Shown here: positions 1-10,671 of the stretch, piece by piece | Numbering within the stretch: the stretch's first letter is position 1 | How the letters are laid out: each line of letters opens with the position of its first letter | Assembly: GCF_014396975.1 (NCBI RefSeq) | Contig: NZ_CP060719.1 | Coordinates: forward strand, 431,001 to 495,000 | Reading direction: 5' to 3' | Source of the DNA: Thermomonas carbonis | GTDB lineage: Bacteria; Pseudomonadota; Gammaproteobacteria; Xanthomonadales; Xanthomonadaceae | Length of the DNA stretch: 64,000 nucleotides | Translations under genes and position numbers: made by a program | Notes under the pieces: model-generated | Database searches by the model: none | Told to the model about the DNA's origin: nothing | What the model saw: the letters and a program-made list of their open reading frames with translations, nothing else

Positions 1-141
1 GGCGCGTCGATTGAGCGCGGTCACCTGCTGCTCCAGCGCGGCGACGCGTTGCTTCAAACCGGAGATCGAGACCAGCGCGATCACCAGCAACACAGGCACC
101 GCGAGGACCGCCAGCACCAACAACGCGATCATGCCTTCCAT
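1..141 (-). CDS. DUF2339 family membrane protein, N-terminal fragment
   Basis: Only the first 47 codons lie in the window; the rest runs off the left edge. The visible part starts MEGMIALLVLAVLAV, one hydrophobic helix of about 25 residues, followed by a basic stretch and the start of a coiled coil (LKQRVAALEQQV). Helix plus coiled coil at the N-terminus is typical of the large multi-spanning DUF2339 proteins of xanthomonads, whose function is unknown. An AGGGGCAGG-like ribosome site precedes the ATG at 141. Family assignment from so short a piece is an inference. Confidence 0.5.
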   Translation of the reverse strand, partial: MEGMIALLVLAVLAVPVLLVIALVSISGLKQRVAALEQQVTALNRRA

Positions 142-234
142 GCCTGCCCCTTGCCTCGCCGTGCCGGCAGCCTCGGCGATGCCCCGGGGTTTTGCAACTT
201 CACGCGGCGATGCGCGTGCATTCCGGCTGCATGC

Positions 235-1926
235 TCAGTCGCTGACCCGGTTGCGGCCCGCGGCCTTGGCGCGATACAGCGCGGCATCGGCGCGGCGCAG
301 CATCTGCTCGGCATCTTCGTCACCCGGCAGCACGCTGGCGACGCCGATACTCACCGTCATCCGCCCTTCCGACGATGCAGCGTGAACGATGTCGGCACCG
401 CGCACCCGCTCGCACACGCGCTGGCCGACGCGCATCGCCTGTTCCTGCGTGCTGCCGGGCAGGAACACGATGAATTCCTCGCCACCCGGCCGCGCCAGCA
501 CGTCATCCGCATGCAGCAGGGCACTTCGCACCGCGCCGGCAAAACGGCGTAGTGCGCCGTCGCCTTCGGCGTGGCCGTAGTGATCGTTGTAGCGCTTGAA
601 ATGATCGATATCGAGCGCCAGCACCGAGAGCGGCCGATCGGTATCCCGCGCCTTCTGCCACAGGGTGTCTGCGACCTCCAGGAACCCGCGGTAATTCAGA
701 CTGCCGGTCAGCGCATCCGTGCGACTGAGACGGTCGAGGTCGCTCACGGCCTGGCGCAGGGATTCGGTGCGCTCGGCGATGACATGTTCCCGCTCTTCCA
801 GCACGAGCCTGAGGTCGAGGAAAGCCGTGTTCATTCGCGCCGCCAAGTCGCCGATTCCTTCGGCCAAGGGCTGCAGTTCTTCCGGCATCCGCGCAAGCTG
901 ACGCGGATCGAGCATGCCGCCAAGCGCATAGCCATGCAGGCTGGCCAGCAGGTTGCCCATGCTCGAGAAGAGCAGCTGCCGCATCCGCCACAGGGCGAAC
1001 GACACGCCAAGGCTCGTGACCACGACCAACCCCAGCAAGAACCCGAGCCGCGGCAGCACCGACGCACGCAAACGCTGCTCGGGGGCGACTACCGCGACCA
1101 CCCACCCGTTGCGCATCCGCACCGCATTCACGTACCCCTCGTCGCCATCACGAAGCAATCCGCGCAACGAACGCCCCTTTGCCGCGAACCTGCCTGATGG
1201 GACAGCGGCGTCGCGGATAACCGTGCCAAGTGGCCCCACGGCTTCCAGGTAACTCCAGCGCAGCCCCGGGGTCGCGTGTACAGCGCGTCCGTCCCCGTCG
1301 ATCAGCAGCAGCTCCAGCCCCCGCTGGCGCAAGTTGTCGACCCGTTGCCGGACCAGCCGTTCCACCGGCATCCATCCGCGGATGGCACCCCGGTCCTGCC
1401 CGCCGCGGATCATCGGCGCCGCCAAGGTGATCAGGGCCTGGTCGCCATGGAGGCTGGCGCGGTAGGGCGCGGGCGGGGTTGCGCCGCCCTCGACCGGGAA
1501 CCAACCGACATCGGGATCCTCGGCCTCGGATCCTGCCGCTCCCTGCTCCTCGCTCCCGGCCTCTTCGCGGAGCCGGCGGGACAGGATGATCATCCCCCGT
1601 TCGTCCGTCACTACCGCCCGGACGAATGCCGGATAGGCTTGCAGCAGTCGGCTCAGATCGCGGCCAGCGGTCGGGGACCGCGGCGACTCCAGGTTGCCGG
1701 CCAGCAAACGCAGGCTCGACTGATGGGCTTCCAGGAAATCGTCGAACGTGCTCTGGCTGCCTTGCGCGCCAACCGCCAGCCGCACCATCAACTCGTCGCG
1801 ATCGCGTCGCCACTCGTTCCAGAGCAGGGCAACACTGAACACCAGCACCGGCACCAGCGCTGCGAGAACCAGCACCCGGGACAGTTCACGGCGCAGGCTC
1901 CAGCGGAAAGCAGGGGCGGACGTCAT
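235..1926 (-). CDS. Membrane-anchored diguanylate cyclase with periplasmic sensor domain
   Basis: 563 residues. A transmembrane helix at about 17-36, a periplasmic region of about 250 residues that looks like a Cache-type sensor, a second helix at about 290-312, a HAMP/coiled-coil linker at about 320-400, and a GGDEF domain from about 400. The active-site motif is GGEEF at 481-485 and the metal-binding DIDHFKRYND is at 439-448, so cyclase activity making c-di-GMP from GTP is expected. The position where the inhibitory RxxD site should lie reads HADD, so product inhibition may be absent. The ligand is unknown. The gene stands alone, downstream of gap on the same strand with about 100 bases between. 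Confidence 0.9.
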   Translation of the reverse strand: MTSAPAFRWSLRRELSRVLVLAALVPVLVFSVALLWNEWRRDRDELMVRLAVGAQGSQSTFDDFLEAHQSSLRLLAGNLESPRSPTAGRDLSRLLQAYPAFVRAVVTDERGMIILSRRLREEAGSEEQGAAGSEAEDPDVGWFPVEGGATPPAPYRASLHGDQALITLAAPMIRGGQDRGAIRGWMPVERLVRQRVDNLRQRGLELLLIDGDGRAVHATPGLRWSYLEAVGPLGTVIRDAAVPSGRFAAKGRSLRGLLRDGDEGYVNAVRMRNGWVVAVVAPEQRLRASVLPRLGFLLGLVVVTSLGVSFALWRMRQLLFSSMGNLLASLHGYALGGMLDPRQLARMPEELQPLAEGIGDLAARMNTAFLDLRLVLEEREHVIAERTESLRQAVSDLDRLSRTDALTGSLNYRGFLEVADTLWQKARDTDRPLSVLALDIDHFKRYNDHYGHAEGDGALRRFAGAVRSALLHADDVLARPGGEEFIVFLPGSTQEQAMRVGQRVCERVRGADIVHAASSEGRMTVSIGVASVLPGDEDAEQMLRRADAALYRAKAAGRNRVSD

Positions 1927-1982
1927 GCCGCTACGCTAACCCGCGCCGCCCCACGCTGCCATGTGCAACGCACAAATGGCGG

Positions 1983-2006
1983 GAAGCCCCGCATGCGGGA
2001 GGCTTC
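1983..2006 (-). terminator. Probable terminator hairpin after gap
   Basis: GAAGCC pairs with GGCTTC around an inner CCCG/CGGG stem with a one-base bulge. It lies 24 bases beyond the gap stop codon. The following minus-strand bases are only weakly T-rich, so termination strength is uncertain. Confidence 0.4.
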
Positions 2007-2029
2007 GGTTGCGGGAAATCCACTGATGG

Positions 2030-3073
<1,044 letters not shown>

Positions 3074-3150
3074 CTACCGAATCGATCAGGTCGTTCCGCG
3101 ATGGCACGGCGGTCATACCGGCATCGGTCATGCCGGTTTATCCTGCCGGC

Positions 3151-4026
3151 ATGGCCAATCACCGCAATCTCCGCTTGATCGCCGCCCTGCTGTGCCTGGG
3201 TGCCATTTCCACCGCCGCGGCCTGGGGCCGGCTCGGCCACGGACTGGTCGGCGAACTGGCGCAACGCCACCTCGATGCGAAGGCGCGCGCCGAAGTCGCG
3301 GCCTTGTTGGCTGGCGAACCGGATCCGACCCTCGCCGGCGTGGCGTCATGGGCCGACGACCTCCGCGACAACGACCCGCAACGCTTCAAGGCGACCTCGC
3401 GCTGGCATTACATCAACGCGGAGGGGGGCGGCTGCGGCTTCGAGCTGGCCCGCGACTGTCCCGACGACAACTGCGTGGTCGGCGCGATCGAAGCGCAACG
3501 CGCGATCCTGGCCGATCGCAGCCAGCCGATCGAAGCACGTCGTGACGCCCTGAAGTTCATCGTCCATTTCATCGGCGACGCGCACCAGCCGATGCATGCC
3601 GGCAGCCGCACCGACAGCGGCGGCAACGGCTTCCAGATCAGCCTGCGCACGCCGATCGAGCCCGAGGCCTACGCGCGCAGCAAGTATGTCGACGGGGTGA
3701 TGGGCACCAACCTGCATTCGGTCTGGGACTACTACATCCTGGCCGGTCGGGGACTCGGCCTGCAGGCCTATTCGGACAAGCTCGACGCGTTGCCGTGGCC
3801 GCCCACTCCCGCACCATCGACGCACGACTTCATGCCGCTGGCCTGGACCGGCGAATCCTGCCGACTGATCGACGCGCGCGGCATCTATCCGCCGGACGAC
3901 AGGCACGCGATGGACAGCGCCTACCTCGACGCGATGCGGCCGCTGGCCGAGCAGCGGGTGCGCCAGGCCGCGTGGCGGCTTGCGCAATTGCTGAACCAGA
4001 CCCTCGGCGACGCCGGCACGCCGTGA
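3151..4026 (+). CDS. Secreted S1/P1-type nuclease
   Basis: 291 residues from the ATG at 3151; an upstream in-frame ATG at 3130 would add seven residues before the signal peptide and is less likely. The signal peptide (about 1-24) ends TAAA, leaving Trp25 as the mature N-terminus, as in S1/P1 enzymes where that tryptophan binds zinc. The zinc-ligand motifs are visible: GRLGHG near 26-31, WADDL, the HFIGDAHQPMH block and HSVWDYY. The family cleaves single-stranded DNA and RNA and removes 3'-phosphates. A periplasmic or extracellular scavenging role is inferred. Its stop overlaps the GTG start of the next gene. Confidence 0.9.
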   Translation: MANHRNLRLIAALLCLGAISTAAAWGRLGHGLVGELAQRHLDAKARAEVAALLAGEPDPTLAGVASWADDLRDNDPQRFKATSRWHYINAEGGGCGFELARDCPDDNCVVGAIEAQRAILADRSQPIEARRDALKFIVHFIGDAHQPMHAGSRTDSGGNGFQISLRTPIEPEAYARSKYVDGVMGTNLHSVWDYYILAGRGLGLQAYSDKLDALPWPPTPAPSTHDFMPLAWTGESCRLIDARGIYPPDDRHAMDSAYLDAMRPLAEQRVRQAAWRLAQLLNQTLGDAGTP

Positions 4027-4772
4027 GCAACACCGACCTGCTATTGGCCGCGCTTTTCTTCGCGGTCGCGGTGCTCTATTCATCGGTGGGCCATGCGGGC
4101 GCCAGCGGCTACATCGCGTCGATGGCCTTGCTCGGCTTCGCGCCCGAACAGGTGCGTCCCACCGCGTTGGCGCTGAATTTGCTGGTCGGCGGAATCGGTC
4201 TTTTCCGCTGGTGGCGCGGCGGCCACGTGCGCTGGCGCAACGTGCTGCCGTTCGTGCTGGCATCGGCGCCGGCAGCCTTCGTATCGGCGCAGATCAAACT
4301 GCCGAAGGAAAGCTATTCGCTGCTGCTCGGCATCGTGTTGCTGGTCGCCGCCGTCGGCGTTTTCCGGCATGCGTCGCGCGCGGAAGCCGAAGACCAGGCA
4401 TCGAGTGGACGCGACGTGCCGTGGCTCGCCGGCCTGCTGGTCGGCGCGGCGATCGGTACGCTGTCCGGCCTGACCGGCACCGGCGGCGCGATCTTCCTTA
4501 CGCCGCTGTTGCTTTTCGCGCGCTGGATGCCGACCCGCGAGGCCAGCGGCACCTCGGTCGCCTTCGTCTGGATCAATTCGCTGACCGGACTGGCCGGCCT
4601 GCTGCATTCCGGTCAGTCCTTGCCGGCGATGTTGCCGTGGTGGCTGGGCGTGGTCGCGATCGGTGCATTGATCGGCACCCAGATGGGCTTGAAGTGGCTG
4701 CCCGTGCGCGGCCTGCGGCTTGCCCTCGGCGTCGTCCTGCTGATCGCGTCGGGCAAGCTGTTGTTCGCTTGA
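4023..4772 (+). CDS. TauE/SafE (TSUP) family membrane permease
   Basis: 249 residues from a GTG at 4023 that overlaps the nuclease stop (GTGA). About eight hydrophobic segments run the length of the protein. The glycine-rich GLTGTGGAIFLTPLLL in the second half is the repeat motif of the TSUP family, which exports sulfite, sulfoacetate or related anions. The substrate cannot be read from sequence. Coupling to a nuclease gene does not suggest one, and the locus is 30 kb away from the persulfide genes, so I do not link them. Confidence 0.85.
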   Translation: MSNTDLLLAALFFAVAVLYSSVGHAGASGYIASMALLGFAPEQVRPTALALNLLVGGIGLFRWWRGGHVRWRNVLPFVLASAPAAFVSAQIKLPKESYSLLLGIVLLVAAVGVFRHASRAEAEDQASSGRDVPWLAGLLVGAAIGTLSGLTGTGGAIFLTPLLLFARWMPTREASGTSVAFVWINSLTGLAGLLHSGQSLPAMLPWWLGVVAIGALIGTQMGLKWLPVRGLRLALGVVLLIASGKLLFA

Positions 4773-4787
4773 GCCGGCGTTCCGAAA

Positions 4788-6263
4788 TCAGCAGCCTTCT
4801 TCGACCGGCTTGGGTGGCTGCCAGCTGGCGCTGAGCGAGGTCAGCATTCGCTCGTAGGTATTGAACCGGCCCGTCGTCGTGGCGGCCATCGCCAGCTTGG
4901 CCGTGATCGGCTTTGGCTTGGCCGCGGTCGTGCTGGCCGGCATGGCCACTCGCTTCGCAACGGCGACCGCGACCGGCATCGAATCGGTGAGCACGATGTC
5001 CAGTCGCACGCCCTTGAACGTCGTACGCCCCGCGGGGTCTGCAACCTCCTCGCCCACATGGATCTGCGCCGACTTGCCGCTGCTCACGACAATCTTCGGT
5101 GAAGCGATCTCTCTGACCAGTTTCGGACCGGCGTCCTGCCTACTTCCTTCAACGATGCGCAAATCCAGCGCCAACGCCGGCTGGCCAGCATGCTGCATGC
5201 GCGTCACCGAGCCCTCGATCGCATAGTGTTTTCCACCTTCGTCGCCACTCAACGAAAACGGCACGCCCGCGTCGACGACAGCGCGCAGGCGCACGGGTTC
5301 GCCTTCATCGACGCGCAACGCGATGTCTGCGGCGATCTTGCCGGCCGGAACCGTAGTGATCGACGGCTGTGAAGGTTGCGCGGCCCACGCCGCATAACCG
5401 GTGGCCAGCAACAACGCGACCGCAGTGGCGCGACCAAGCGCGCGACGGCGCATGGAATGCAACGGCTGCTTGAGCATTTCGATTCTCTCCCTGAGCGGAT
5501 GGGTCTGGCCCCAATGGCAGCCCAGTGGCAGCAGGCCGCGAGCCAGCTGTGTCTTGAGCATCGCTTCGCCATAGGCGCGACGCGCGTCGGGGTGTTGACG
5601 CACCACCTGCGCATCGCAGGCGAGTTCCTGGTCATGGCGGAAACGCGTGGCAGCGAAGTGCACCAGCGGGTTGAACCAGAACAAGCAGCGCAATGCCGCA
5701 GCGATGGCATTCGCGACGAGGTCACCACGTGCAATGTGGGCACGTTCGTGCGCGAGCATCAGGTCGCGCTGGGCGGCGTCGTAGCGATGCATCGCATCCG
5801 CCGGCAGCACGATGCGCGGGCGCAACAGGCCGATGACCGCCGGCAAGCCCTCGGTCGCCTGGGCGACGAAGACGCCATCGCCGCGATCCGCCAGCAATCC
5901 GAGGCCGCGAACGAACCGGCGCTGCTGGACGGCCATCCAGCACATGGATGCGAGCGCGCCGCAGCCAACGAACATGACCGCCCATGTCGCCAGGTCGGGC
6001 GTCGCGCGCGGCCCGCCAGTGCCGACAAGAACATCACCCGGCGCCTGCATGGCGATGACCGGCACGACCAACACCGGCGACTGTGCGGCCGGCAACAACA
6101 CCGCAAGCATCGCCAGCGGCCCCAACGCCCAGGCGGCATAGGCAATGCCCGCGCCGAATGCGTGCCGCAACGGCTTCCGCAATGCGAGCACCAGCAGGAT
6201 CGCCGCGCTGCCGGCGACGGTCGTTTCGCACAAGATGGGGAACAGGTCAGCGGCCGTCATCAT
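4788..6263 (-). CDS. M56 (BlaR1/MecR1-type) membrane metallopeptidase
   Basis: 491 residues. Hydrophobic helices at about 8-28, 38-58 and 92-112 precede the cytosolic zinc protease domain with HERAH at 172-176 and the third ligand Glu213 in HDQELACDA. A further helix at about 277-294 leads to a periplasmic tail of about 200 residues. In BlaR1 and MecR1 this tail is a penicillin-binding sensor; here I see no SxxK or KTG motif, so it is not a recognisable beta-lactam receptor. The presumed job is to sense an envelope signal and trigger cleavage of the BlaI-type repressor, whose gene overlaps this start by 17 bases. Adjacent MM codons leave the exact start uncertain by one residue. Confidence 0.85.
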   Translation of the reverse strand: MMTAADLFPILCETTVAGSAAILLVLALRKPLRHAFGAGIAYAAWALGPLAMLAVLLPAAQSPVLVVPVIAMQAPGDVLVGTGGPRATPDLATWAVMFVGCGALASMCWMAVQQRRFVRGLGLLADRGDGVFVAQATEGLPAVIGLLRPRIVLPADAMHRYDAAQRDLMLAHERAHIARGDLVANAIAAALRCLFWFNPLVHFAATRFRHDQELACDAQVVRQHPDARRAYGEAMLKTQLARGLLPLGCHWGQTHPLRERIEMLKQPLHSMRRRALGRATAVALLLATGYAAWAAQPSQPSITTVPAGKIAADIALRVDEGEPVRLRAVVDAGVPFSLSGDEGGKHYAIEGSVTRMQHAGQPALALDLRIVEGSRQDAGPKLVREIASPKIVVSSGKSAQIHVGEEVADPAGRTTFKGVRLDIVLTDSMPVAVAVAKRVAMPASTTAAKPKPITAKLAMAATTTGRFNTYERMLTSLSASWQPPKPVEEGC

Positions 6264-6618
6264 CGAGTTCCTCCAGCAGCTTGCGCAGGTCGGCGATGTC
6301 CTTGCGGCTCAGCTTGCGGTGCTCGCTGAAGTGCGCGACCAGCGGTGCCACCCGGCCATCGAACAGGCGGTCCAGCAGGCCGCGGCTCTCCTGCATCAAC
6401 CAGTCAGCGCGCTTGAGCAGCGGCGAATAGAGGTAGCGCCGCCCGTCCTTCTCGGCCGCGATCGCGCCCTTGTTGAGCAGGCGGTTGAGCAGGGTCTTGA
6501 TGGTTGGCTCCTGCCAGTCGCGGCTGTCGGCCAGTGTGGAGACGATGTCCTCCGCCGCCAGCGGGCTGCGCAACCACAGCACCTCCATCACCACCGATTC
6601 CGCTTCGCTGACCTGCAT
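6247..6618 (-). CDS. BlaI/MecI/CopY family transcriptional repressor
   Basis: 123 residues, the normal length for the family. A winged-helix DNA-binding domain fills about 1-75 (MQVSEAESVVMEVLW at the start, then WQEPTIKTLLNRL as recognition helix and KDGRRYLYSPL as wing), followed by a helical dimerisation and cleavage domain. It should repress its own operon with the M56 peptidase through the two TTACA-TGTAA-type palindromes just upstream, and be relieved by proteolysis. No beta-lactamase gene is nearby, so the regulon beyond this pair is unknown. Confidence 0.92.
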   Translation of the reverse strand: MQVSEAESVVMEVLWLRSPLAAEDIVSTLADSRDWQEPTIKTLLNRLLNKGAIAAEKDGRRYLYSPLLKRADWLMQESRGLLDRLFDGRVAPLVAHFSEHRKLSRKDIADLRKLLEELDDDGR

Positions 6619-6623
6619 GTCGT

Positions 6624-6635
6624 TTACACTCGTAA
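6624..6635. promoter_or_regulatory. BlaI-type operator, proximal copy
   Basis: TTACACTCGTAA matches the TTACA-N2-TGTAA consensus of BlaI-family sites with one mismatch. It lies six bases before the repressor's start codon, with its centre 24 bases from the second copy. Confidence 0.65.
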
Positions 6636-6644
6636 TTTCAATTC

Positions 6645-6672
6645 AAATTACACCTGTAATCGAATCTGTCAA
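6645..6672 (-). promoter_or_regulatory. Sigma-70 promoter of the blaI-M56 operon with embedded operator
   Basis: On the minus strand a perfect -35 TTGACA (6672-6667) is followed after 16 bases by a -10 TAATTT (6650-6645). The perfect palindrome TTACACCTGTAA (6648-6659) lies in the spacer and overlaps the -10, so repressor binding would block polymerase directly. The mirror-image arrangement with the proximal operator suggests cooperative binding of two dimers. Confidence 0.75.
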
Positions 6673-6717
6673 GCCATCGTGTGCAAGCCACGCACCAAGG
6701 TGGCCTAAGCTGGCCCG

Positions 6718-8658
6718 ATGAACCCGCCCACCCGTTTCGAATCGCTCGACGATGCCGTCACCGCAGTGCTGGCGCGTATCGATGGCCCGCTCAGGATCGG
6801 CGCGCCACTTGGCCTCGGCAAGCCGCATCGCCTGCTCAATGCGCTGTACGAACGCATCGAAGCCGATCCGTTGCGGCCGATGTCGTTGTACACCGCGTTG
6901 TCGCTGGACCCGCCCCGCGGTCGCAGCCTGCTGGAGAAACGTTTCCTCGACCCAGTGGTGGAGCGCCTGTACGGCGCGGACTTTCCGCGCCTGGCCTACG
7001 TGGCCGCGCAGAAGCGCGACGCCCTGCCCGCGCACATCGAGGTCGAAGAGTTCTATTTGCAGTCGGGTGCGCTGCTCGGCAGCACGCAGGCACAACGCTG
7101 TTATGCCAGCCTGAACTACACCCACGTCGCCCGCGCGCTGGCCGACCGCGGGGTCAACTGCATCGTGCAGAAGGTCGCATCGAACGAAGACGGCAGTCGC
7201 CTGTCGTTGTCGTCGAATACCGACCTGACCTTCGACGCCGTGGATGCCATCGTTGCGCGTGGCCTGCCACGTCCATTGCTGGTCGCCGAGATCGATCCGC
7301 ACCTGCCATGGCTGGATGGCGTGGCCGCGGTCGATGCCGGCTGGTTCGACATCGTGATCGCACCACCGGCACCGCATCCGCCGCTGTTCGCATTGCCGCG
7401 CGAGCCGGTCGGCGACGCCGAGTACGCGATCGGCCTGCATGCCAGCACCCTGGTGCGCGATGGCGGCACCCTGCAGATCGGCATCGGTGCGTTGTCCGAT
7501 GCGCTCTGCCATGCGCTGGTATTGCGACACACCGGCAACGCCGCCTACCGGCGCGTGCTGCAGGCGCTCGCGCCCGGCATCGAAACGCATCCGGCGGTGA
7601 TCGCGAGCGGCGGGCTTGGGCCATTCGAGCAGGGCCTGTACGGCTGCAGCGAAATGATCAACGAAGGCTTCCGCGCGCTGGTGCAGGCGGGCGTGCTCAG
7701 GCGCAAGGTCGTCGATGATGAGGCCTTGATGCGACGACTTGCGGATGGCTCCGCTGGCGAAGGCGACCATGCGCGACTGGAACACGACGGCGAATTCCTG
7801 CACGGCGCCTTCTATCTCGGTTCACCCGATTTCTATGACTGGCTGCGGACACTTGACGACCAGACCCGCCGCGGCATCGGCATGCGCCGGGTCAGCGAGG
7901 TCAACGAGCTCTACGGCGGCAACGAAACCCTCGAGCGCGCGCAACGGCGCGATGCGCGTTTCTTCAACACCTGCATGATGGCGACCGCGCTGGGTGCAGC
8001 GGTGTCCGATGGACTCGAGGACGGGCGCGTGGTCTCCGGCGTCGGTGGCCAGTACAACTTCGTGGCGATGGCGCATGCCCTGCCCGACGCGCGTTCGGTA
8101 TTGCTGTTGCGTGCGTCGCGCGGCGAAGGCGCTTCCAACATCCGCTGGAACTACGGGCACACCACGATCCCGCGCCACCTGCGCGATGTCTACGTCACCG
8201 AGCACGGCATCGCCGACCTGCGCGGCAAGCGCGACGAAGATTGCGTGATCGCGATGGCCGGCATCACTGGTGCACGTTTCCAGCAGGCACTGCTGGATGA
8301 GGCGAAGGCGAACGGAAAGCTGCGCAGCGATTTCGCCGCGCCTGATGCATGGCAAGGCAACACGACAGCCCAGCTTCGCGAAACCCTCGCACCGTTCCGG
8401 CGCGATGGCACCCTGCCCGACTATCCGCTGGGCAGCGATTTCACCGACGTCGAACAGCGACTGGTGAAGGGGCTTGGCTGGCTGAAGGCGCGCACCGCCA
8501 CGCGCAGTGGCCTGCTACGCACGCTCGCCACGGCCCTATCCACGAGTGGCACCGGCGATGACGAAGCATTGCGGCGCATGCGATTGGATGCGCCATCCGG
8601 GATCGCCGAACGCATCAACGCCCGGCTGTTGCGACTGGCGCTGGGGCGCACGGCATGA
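6718..8658 (+). CDS. Acetyl-CoA hydrolase/transferase family protein
   Basis: 646 residues, longer than the usual 430-540 of the family. The C-terminal half carries the conserved VSGVGGQYNFV block (Gly443-Gly444-Gln445) and the TTIPRHLRDVYVTEHGIADLRG segment characteristic of class I CoA-transferases such as acetate and 4-hydroxybutyrate CoA-transferases. Expected chemistry is transfer of CoA between acyl groups, or hydrolysis of acyl-CoA. The substrate is not predictable here. The gene is divergent from the blaI operon and convergent with transketolase (27 bases between stops), so it is probably monocistronic. Confidence 0.85.
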   Translation: MNPPTRFESLDDAVTAVLARIDGPLRIGAPLGLGKPHRLLNALYERIEADPLRPMSLYTALSLDPPRGRSLLEKRFLDPVVERLYGADFPRLAYVAAQKRDALPAHIEVEEFYLQSGALLGSTQAQRCYASLNYTHVARALADRGVNCIVQKVASNEDGSRLSLSSNTDLTFDAVDAIVARGLPRPLLVAEIDPHLPWLDGVAAVDAGWFDIVIAPPAPHPPLFALPREPVGDAEYAIGLHASTLVRDGGTLQIGIGALSDALCHALVLRHTGNAAYRRVLQALAPGIETHPAVIASGGLGPFEQGLYGCSEMINEGFRALVQAGVLRRKVVDDEALMRRLADGSAGEGDHARLEHDGEFLHGAFYLGSPDFYDWLRTLDDQTRRGIGMRRVSEVNELYGGNETLERAQRRDARFFNTCMMATALGAAVSDGLEDGRVVSGVGGQYNFVAMAHALPDARSVLLLRASRGEGASNIRWNYGHTTIPRHLRDVYVTEHGIADLRGKRDEDCVIAMAGITGARFQQALLDEAKANGKLRSDFAAPDAWQGNTTAQLRETLAPFRRDGTLPDYPLGSDFTDVEQRLVKGLGWLKARTATRSGLLRTLATALSTSGTGDDEALRRMRLDAPSGIAERINARLLRLALGRTA

Positions 8659-8685
8659 CGCGGCCGGCGCCCAGCCAACGCGGCC

Positions 8686-10671
8686 TCAGAGTTCGCTGAC
8701 GGCCTGCAATACGTGTTCGACGGTGAAGCCGAAGTGCGGCATCAGCGCTTCGATTGGCGCCGAGGCACCGAACGTATCGATACCGATCACCGCGCCATCC
8801 AGGCCAACGTACTTGCGCCAGAAATCGCTGACCCCGGCTTCGATGGCGACGCGCTTGCGCACCGACTTCGGCAGCACGGATTCGCGATACACCGCGTCCT
8901 GGCGATCAAACACGTCGGTGCACGGCATCGAGACCACGCGCACGCCATCGCCGAGCTTGGCTGCGGCCTGCATCGCGAGCCCCACCTCGGAGCCGGTCGC
9001 GATCAGGATCACCTCCGGCGTGCCGACGCTCTCCTTCAGCACGTAGCCGCCGCGCGCGATGTCCAGCAACTGGCCTTCGTCGCGCGCCTGGTGCGGCAGG
9101 TTCTGGCGGCTGAAGATCAGGCAGCTCGGACCATCGGCGCGCTGGATCGCGGCCTTCCACGCCATCGCCGATTCGACCGCGTCGCAGGGGCGCCAGACGT
9201 CGTTGTCGGGGATGTAGCGCAGCGACGCGAGGTGCTCGATCGGCTGGTGGGTCGGGCCGTCTTCGCCGAGGCCGATCGAGTCGTGGGTGTAGACATGCAG
9301 CGCACGCACGCCCATCAGAGCGGCCATGCGCACCGCGTTGCGCGCGTAGTCGCTGAACACCAGGAAGGTCGCGTCGTACGGGATGAAGCCGCCATGCAGG
9401 GTCAGGCCGTTGGCGATGGCGGTCATGCCGAATTCGCGCACGCCGTAGTAGACGTAGTTGGCGTTGGCATCATCGGTGGCGACCGACTTGCTGCCCTTCC
9501 ACAACGTCAGGTTGGAATGCGCCAGGTCGGCCGAACCGCCGACCAGTTCCGGCAGCAGCGGCGCGAATGCCTCGATGCAGTTCTGCGAGGCCTTGCGGCT
9601 GGCGATGGTCGGGCCGTCCTGCTGGGTCTTGATCGCGAAGGCCAGCGCGGCATCCACGAAACCCTCCGGCAACTCGCCGGCGAGGCGGCGCTGGAACTCG
9701 GCGGCCTCGGACGGGAATGCGGCGGCGTAGGCAGCGAAACGCGCGTCCCAGTCGGCCTCGACCGCGCCGAGGTCGCGCGCGCGCCAGCCGTCGTAGAGGG
9801 CCTGCGGAATCTCGAACGCGCCGTGTTCCCAGCCCAGGGCTTCGCGGGTGGCGACCACTTCATCCTTGCCCAGCGGCGAGCCGTGCGACGACTCCTTGCC
9901 GGCCTTGTTCGGCGAGCCGAAGCCAATCGTGGTGCGGCAGCAGATCAGCGTCGGCTTGTCGGAGGATTTCCGAGCGGTTTCGATCGCGGTCCTGATCTCG
10001 ACCGGGTCGTGTCCGTCGACGCCGCGCACCACGTTCCAGCCGTAGGCTTCGAAACGCTTCGGGGTGTCATCGGTGAACCAGCCATCGGTATTGCCGTCGA
10101 TGCTGATGTGGTTGTCGTCCCAGAACGCGACCAGCTTGCCGAGGCCCCAGGTGCCGGCGAGCGACGCGGCTTCGTGCGAAATGCCTTCCATCAGGCAGCC
10201 GTCGCCCATGAACACCCAGGTGCGGTGGTCGACGATGGCGTGGCCCTCACGGTTGAAGCGCTGCGCCAGCAGCTTTTCCGCCAGCGCGAATCCGACCGCA
10301 TTCGCGAAACCCTGCCCGAGCGGGCCGGTGGTGGTCTCGATGCCGCAGGTCATGAAGTTCTCGGGATGGCCCGGGGTCTTCGAATCCAGCTGGCGGAATT
10401 TTTTCAGGTCGTTGATCGAGAGGTCGTAGCCGCTCAGGTGCAGCAGCGCGTACTGCAGCATCGAGCCATGGCCGTTCGACAGGATGAAGCGGTCGCGGTC
10501 GGCCCAGCGCGGGTTGGCCGGGTTGTGGCGGAGGACATCGTTCCACAGCACTTCGGCGATGTCGGCCATGCCCATGGGCATGCCGGGATGCCCGGAGTTG
10601 GCGGCCTGCACCGCGTCGATGGCGAGGAAACGGATGGCGTTGGCGAGGTCGCGGCGGCTGGGCGTCGTCAT
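8686..10671 (-). CDS. tkt: Transketolase
   Basis: 661 residues from the ATG at 10671 ([12 protein letters not shown]), matching family length; the frame is open 14 codons further upstream, but that extension is not conserved in style. It transfers two-carbon units between ketose and aldose phosphates in the pentose phosphate pathway with thiamine diphosphate. Visible motifs are [11 protein letters not shown] near 26-36, the TPP motif GDGCLMEG at 156-163, and the pyrimidine-binding region with [20 protein letters not shown] in the second half. With rpiA elsewhere in the window it covers the non-oxidative branch. Confidence 0.96.
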   Translation of the reverse strand: MTTPSRRDLANAIRFLAIDAVQAANSGHPGMPMGMADIAEVLWNDVLRHNPANPRWADRDRFILSNGHGSMLQYALLHLSGYDLSINDLKKFRQLDSKTPGHPENFMTCGIETTTGPLGQGFANAVGFALAEKLLAQRFNREGHAIVDHRTWVFMGDGCLMEGISHEAASLAGTWGLGKLVAFWDDNHISIDGNTDGWFTDDTPKRFEAYGWNVVRGVDGHDPVEIRTAIETARKSSDKPTLICCRTTIGFGSPNKAGKESSHGSPLGKDEVVATREALGWEHGAFEIPQALYDGWRARDLGAVEADWDARFAAYAAAFPSEAAEFQRRLAGELPEGFVDAALAFAIKTQQDGPTIASRKASQNCIEAFAPLLPELVGGSADLAHSNLTLWKGSKSVATDDANANYVYYGVREFGMTAIANGLTLHGGFIPYDATFLVFSDYARNAVRMAALMGVRALHVYTHDSIGLGEDGPTHQPIEHLASLRYIPDNDVWRPCDAVESAMAWKAAIQRADGPSCLIFSRQNLPHQARDEGQLLDIARGGYVLKESVGTPEVILIATGSEVGLAMQAAAKLGDGVRVVSMPCTDVFDRQDAVYRESVLPKSVRKRVAIEAGVSDFWRKYVGLDGAVIGIDTFGASAPIEALMPHFGFTVEHVLQAVSEL

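Noticed and set aside
4023..4772. TauE/SafE permease as part of the persulfide system
   Set aside because: Such permeases do occur in BigR regulons, but this one is 30 kb away, coupled to a nuclease gene, and has no ATATTAG-type site before it.
4788..6263. Annotation as a beta-lactam receptor BlaR1
   Set aside because: The M56 protease is clear but the sensor tail has no penicillin-binding motifs and no beta-lactamase gene is nearby.
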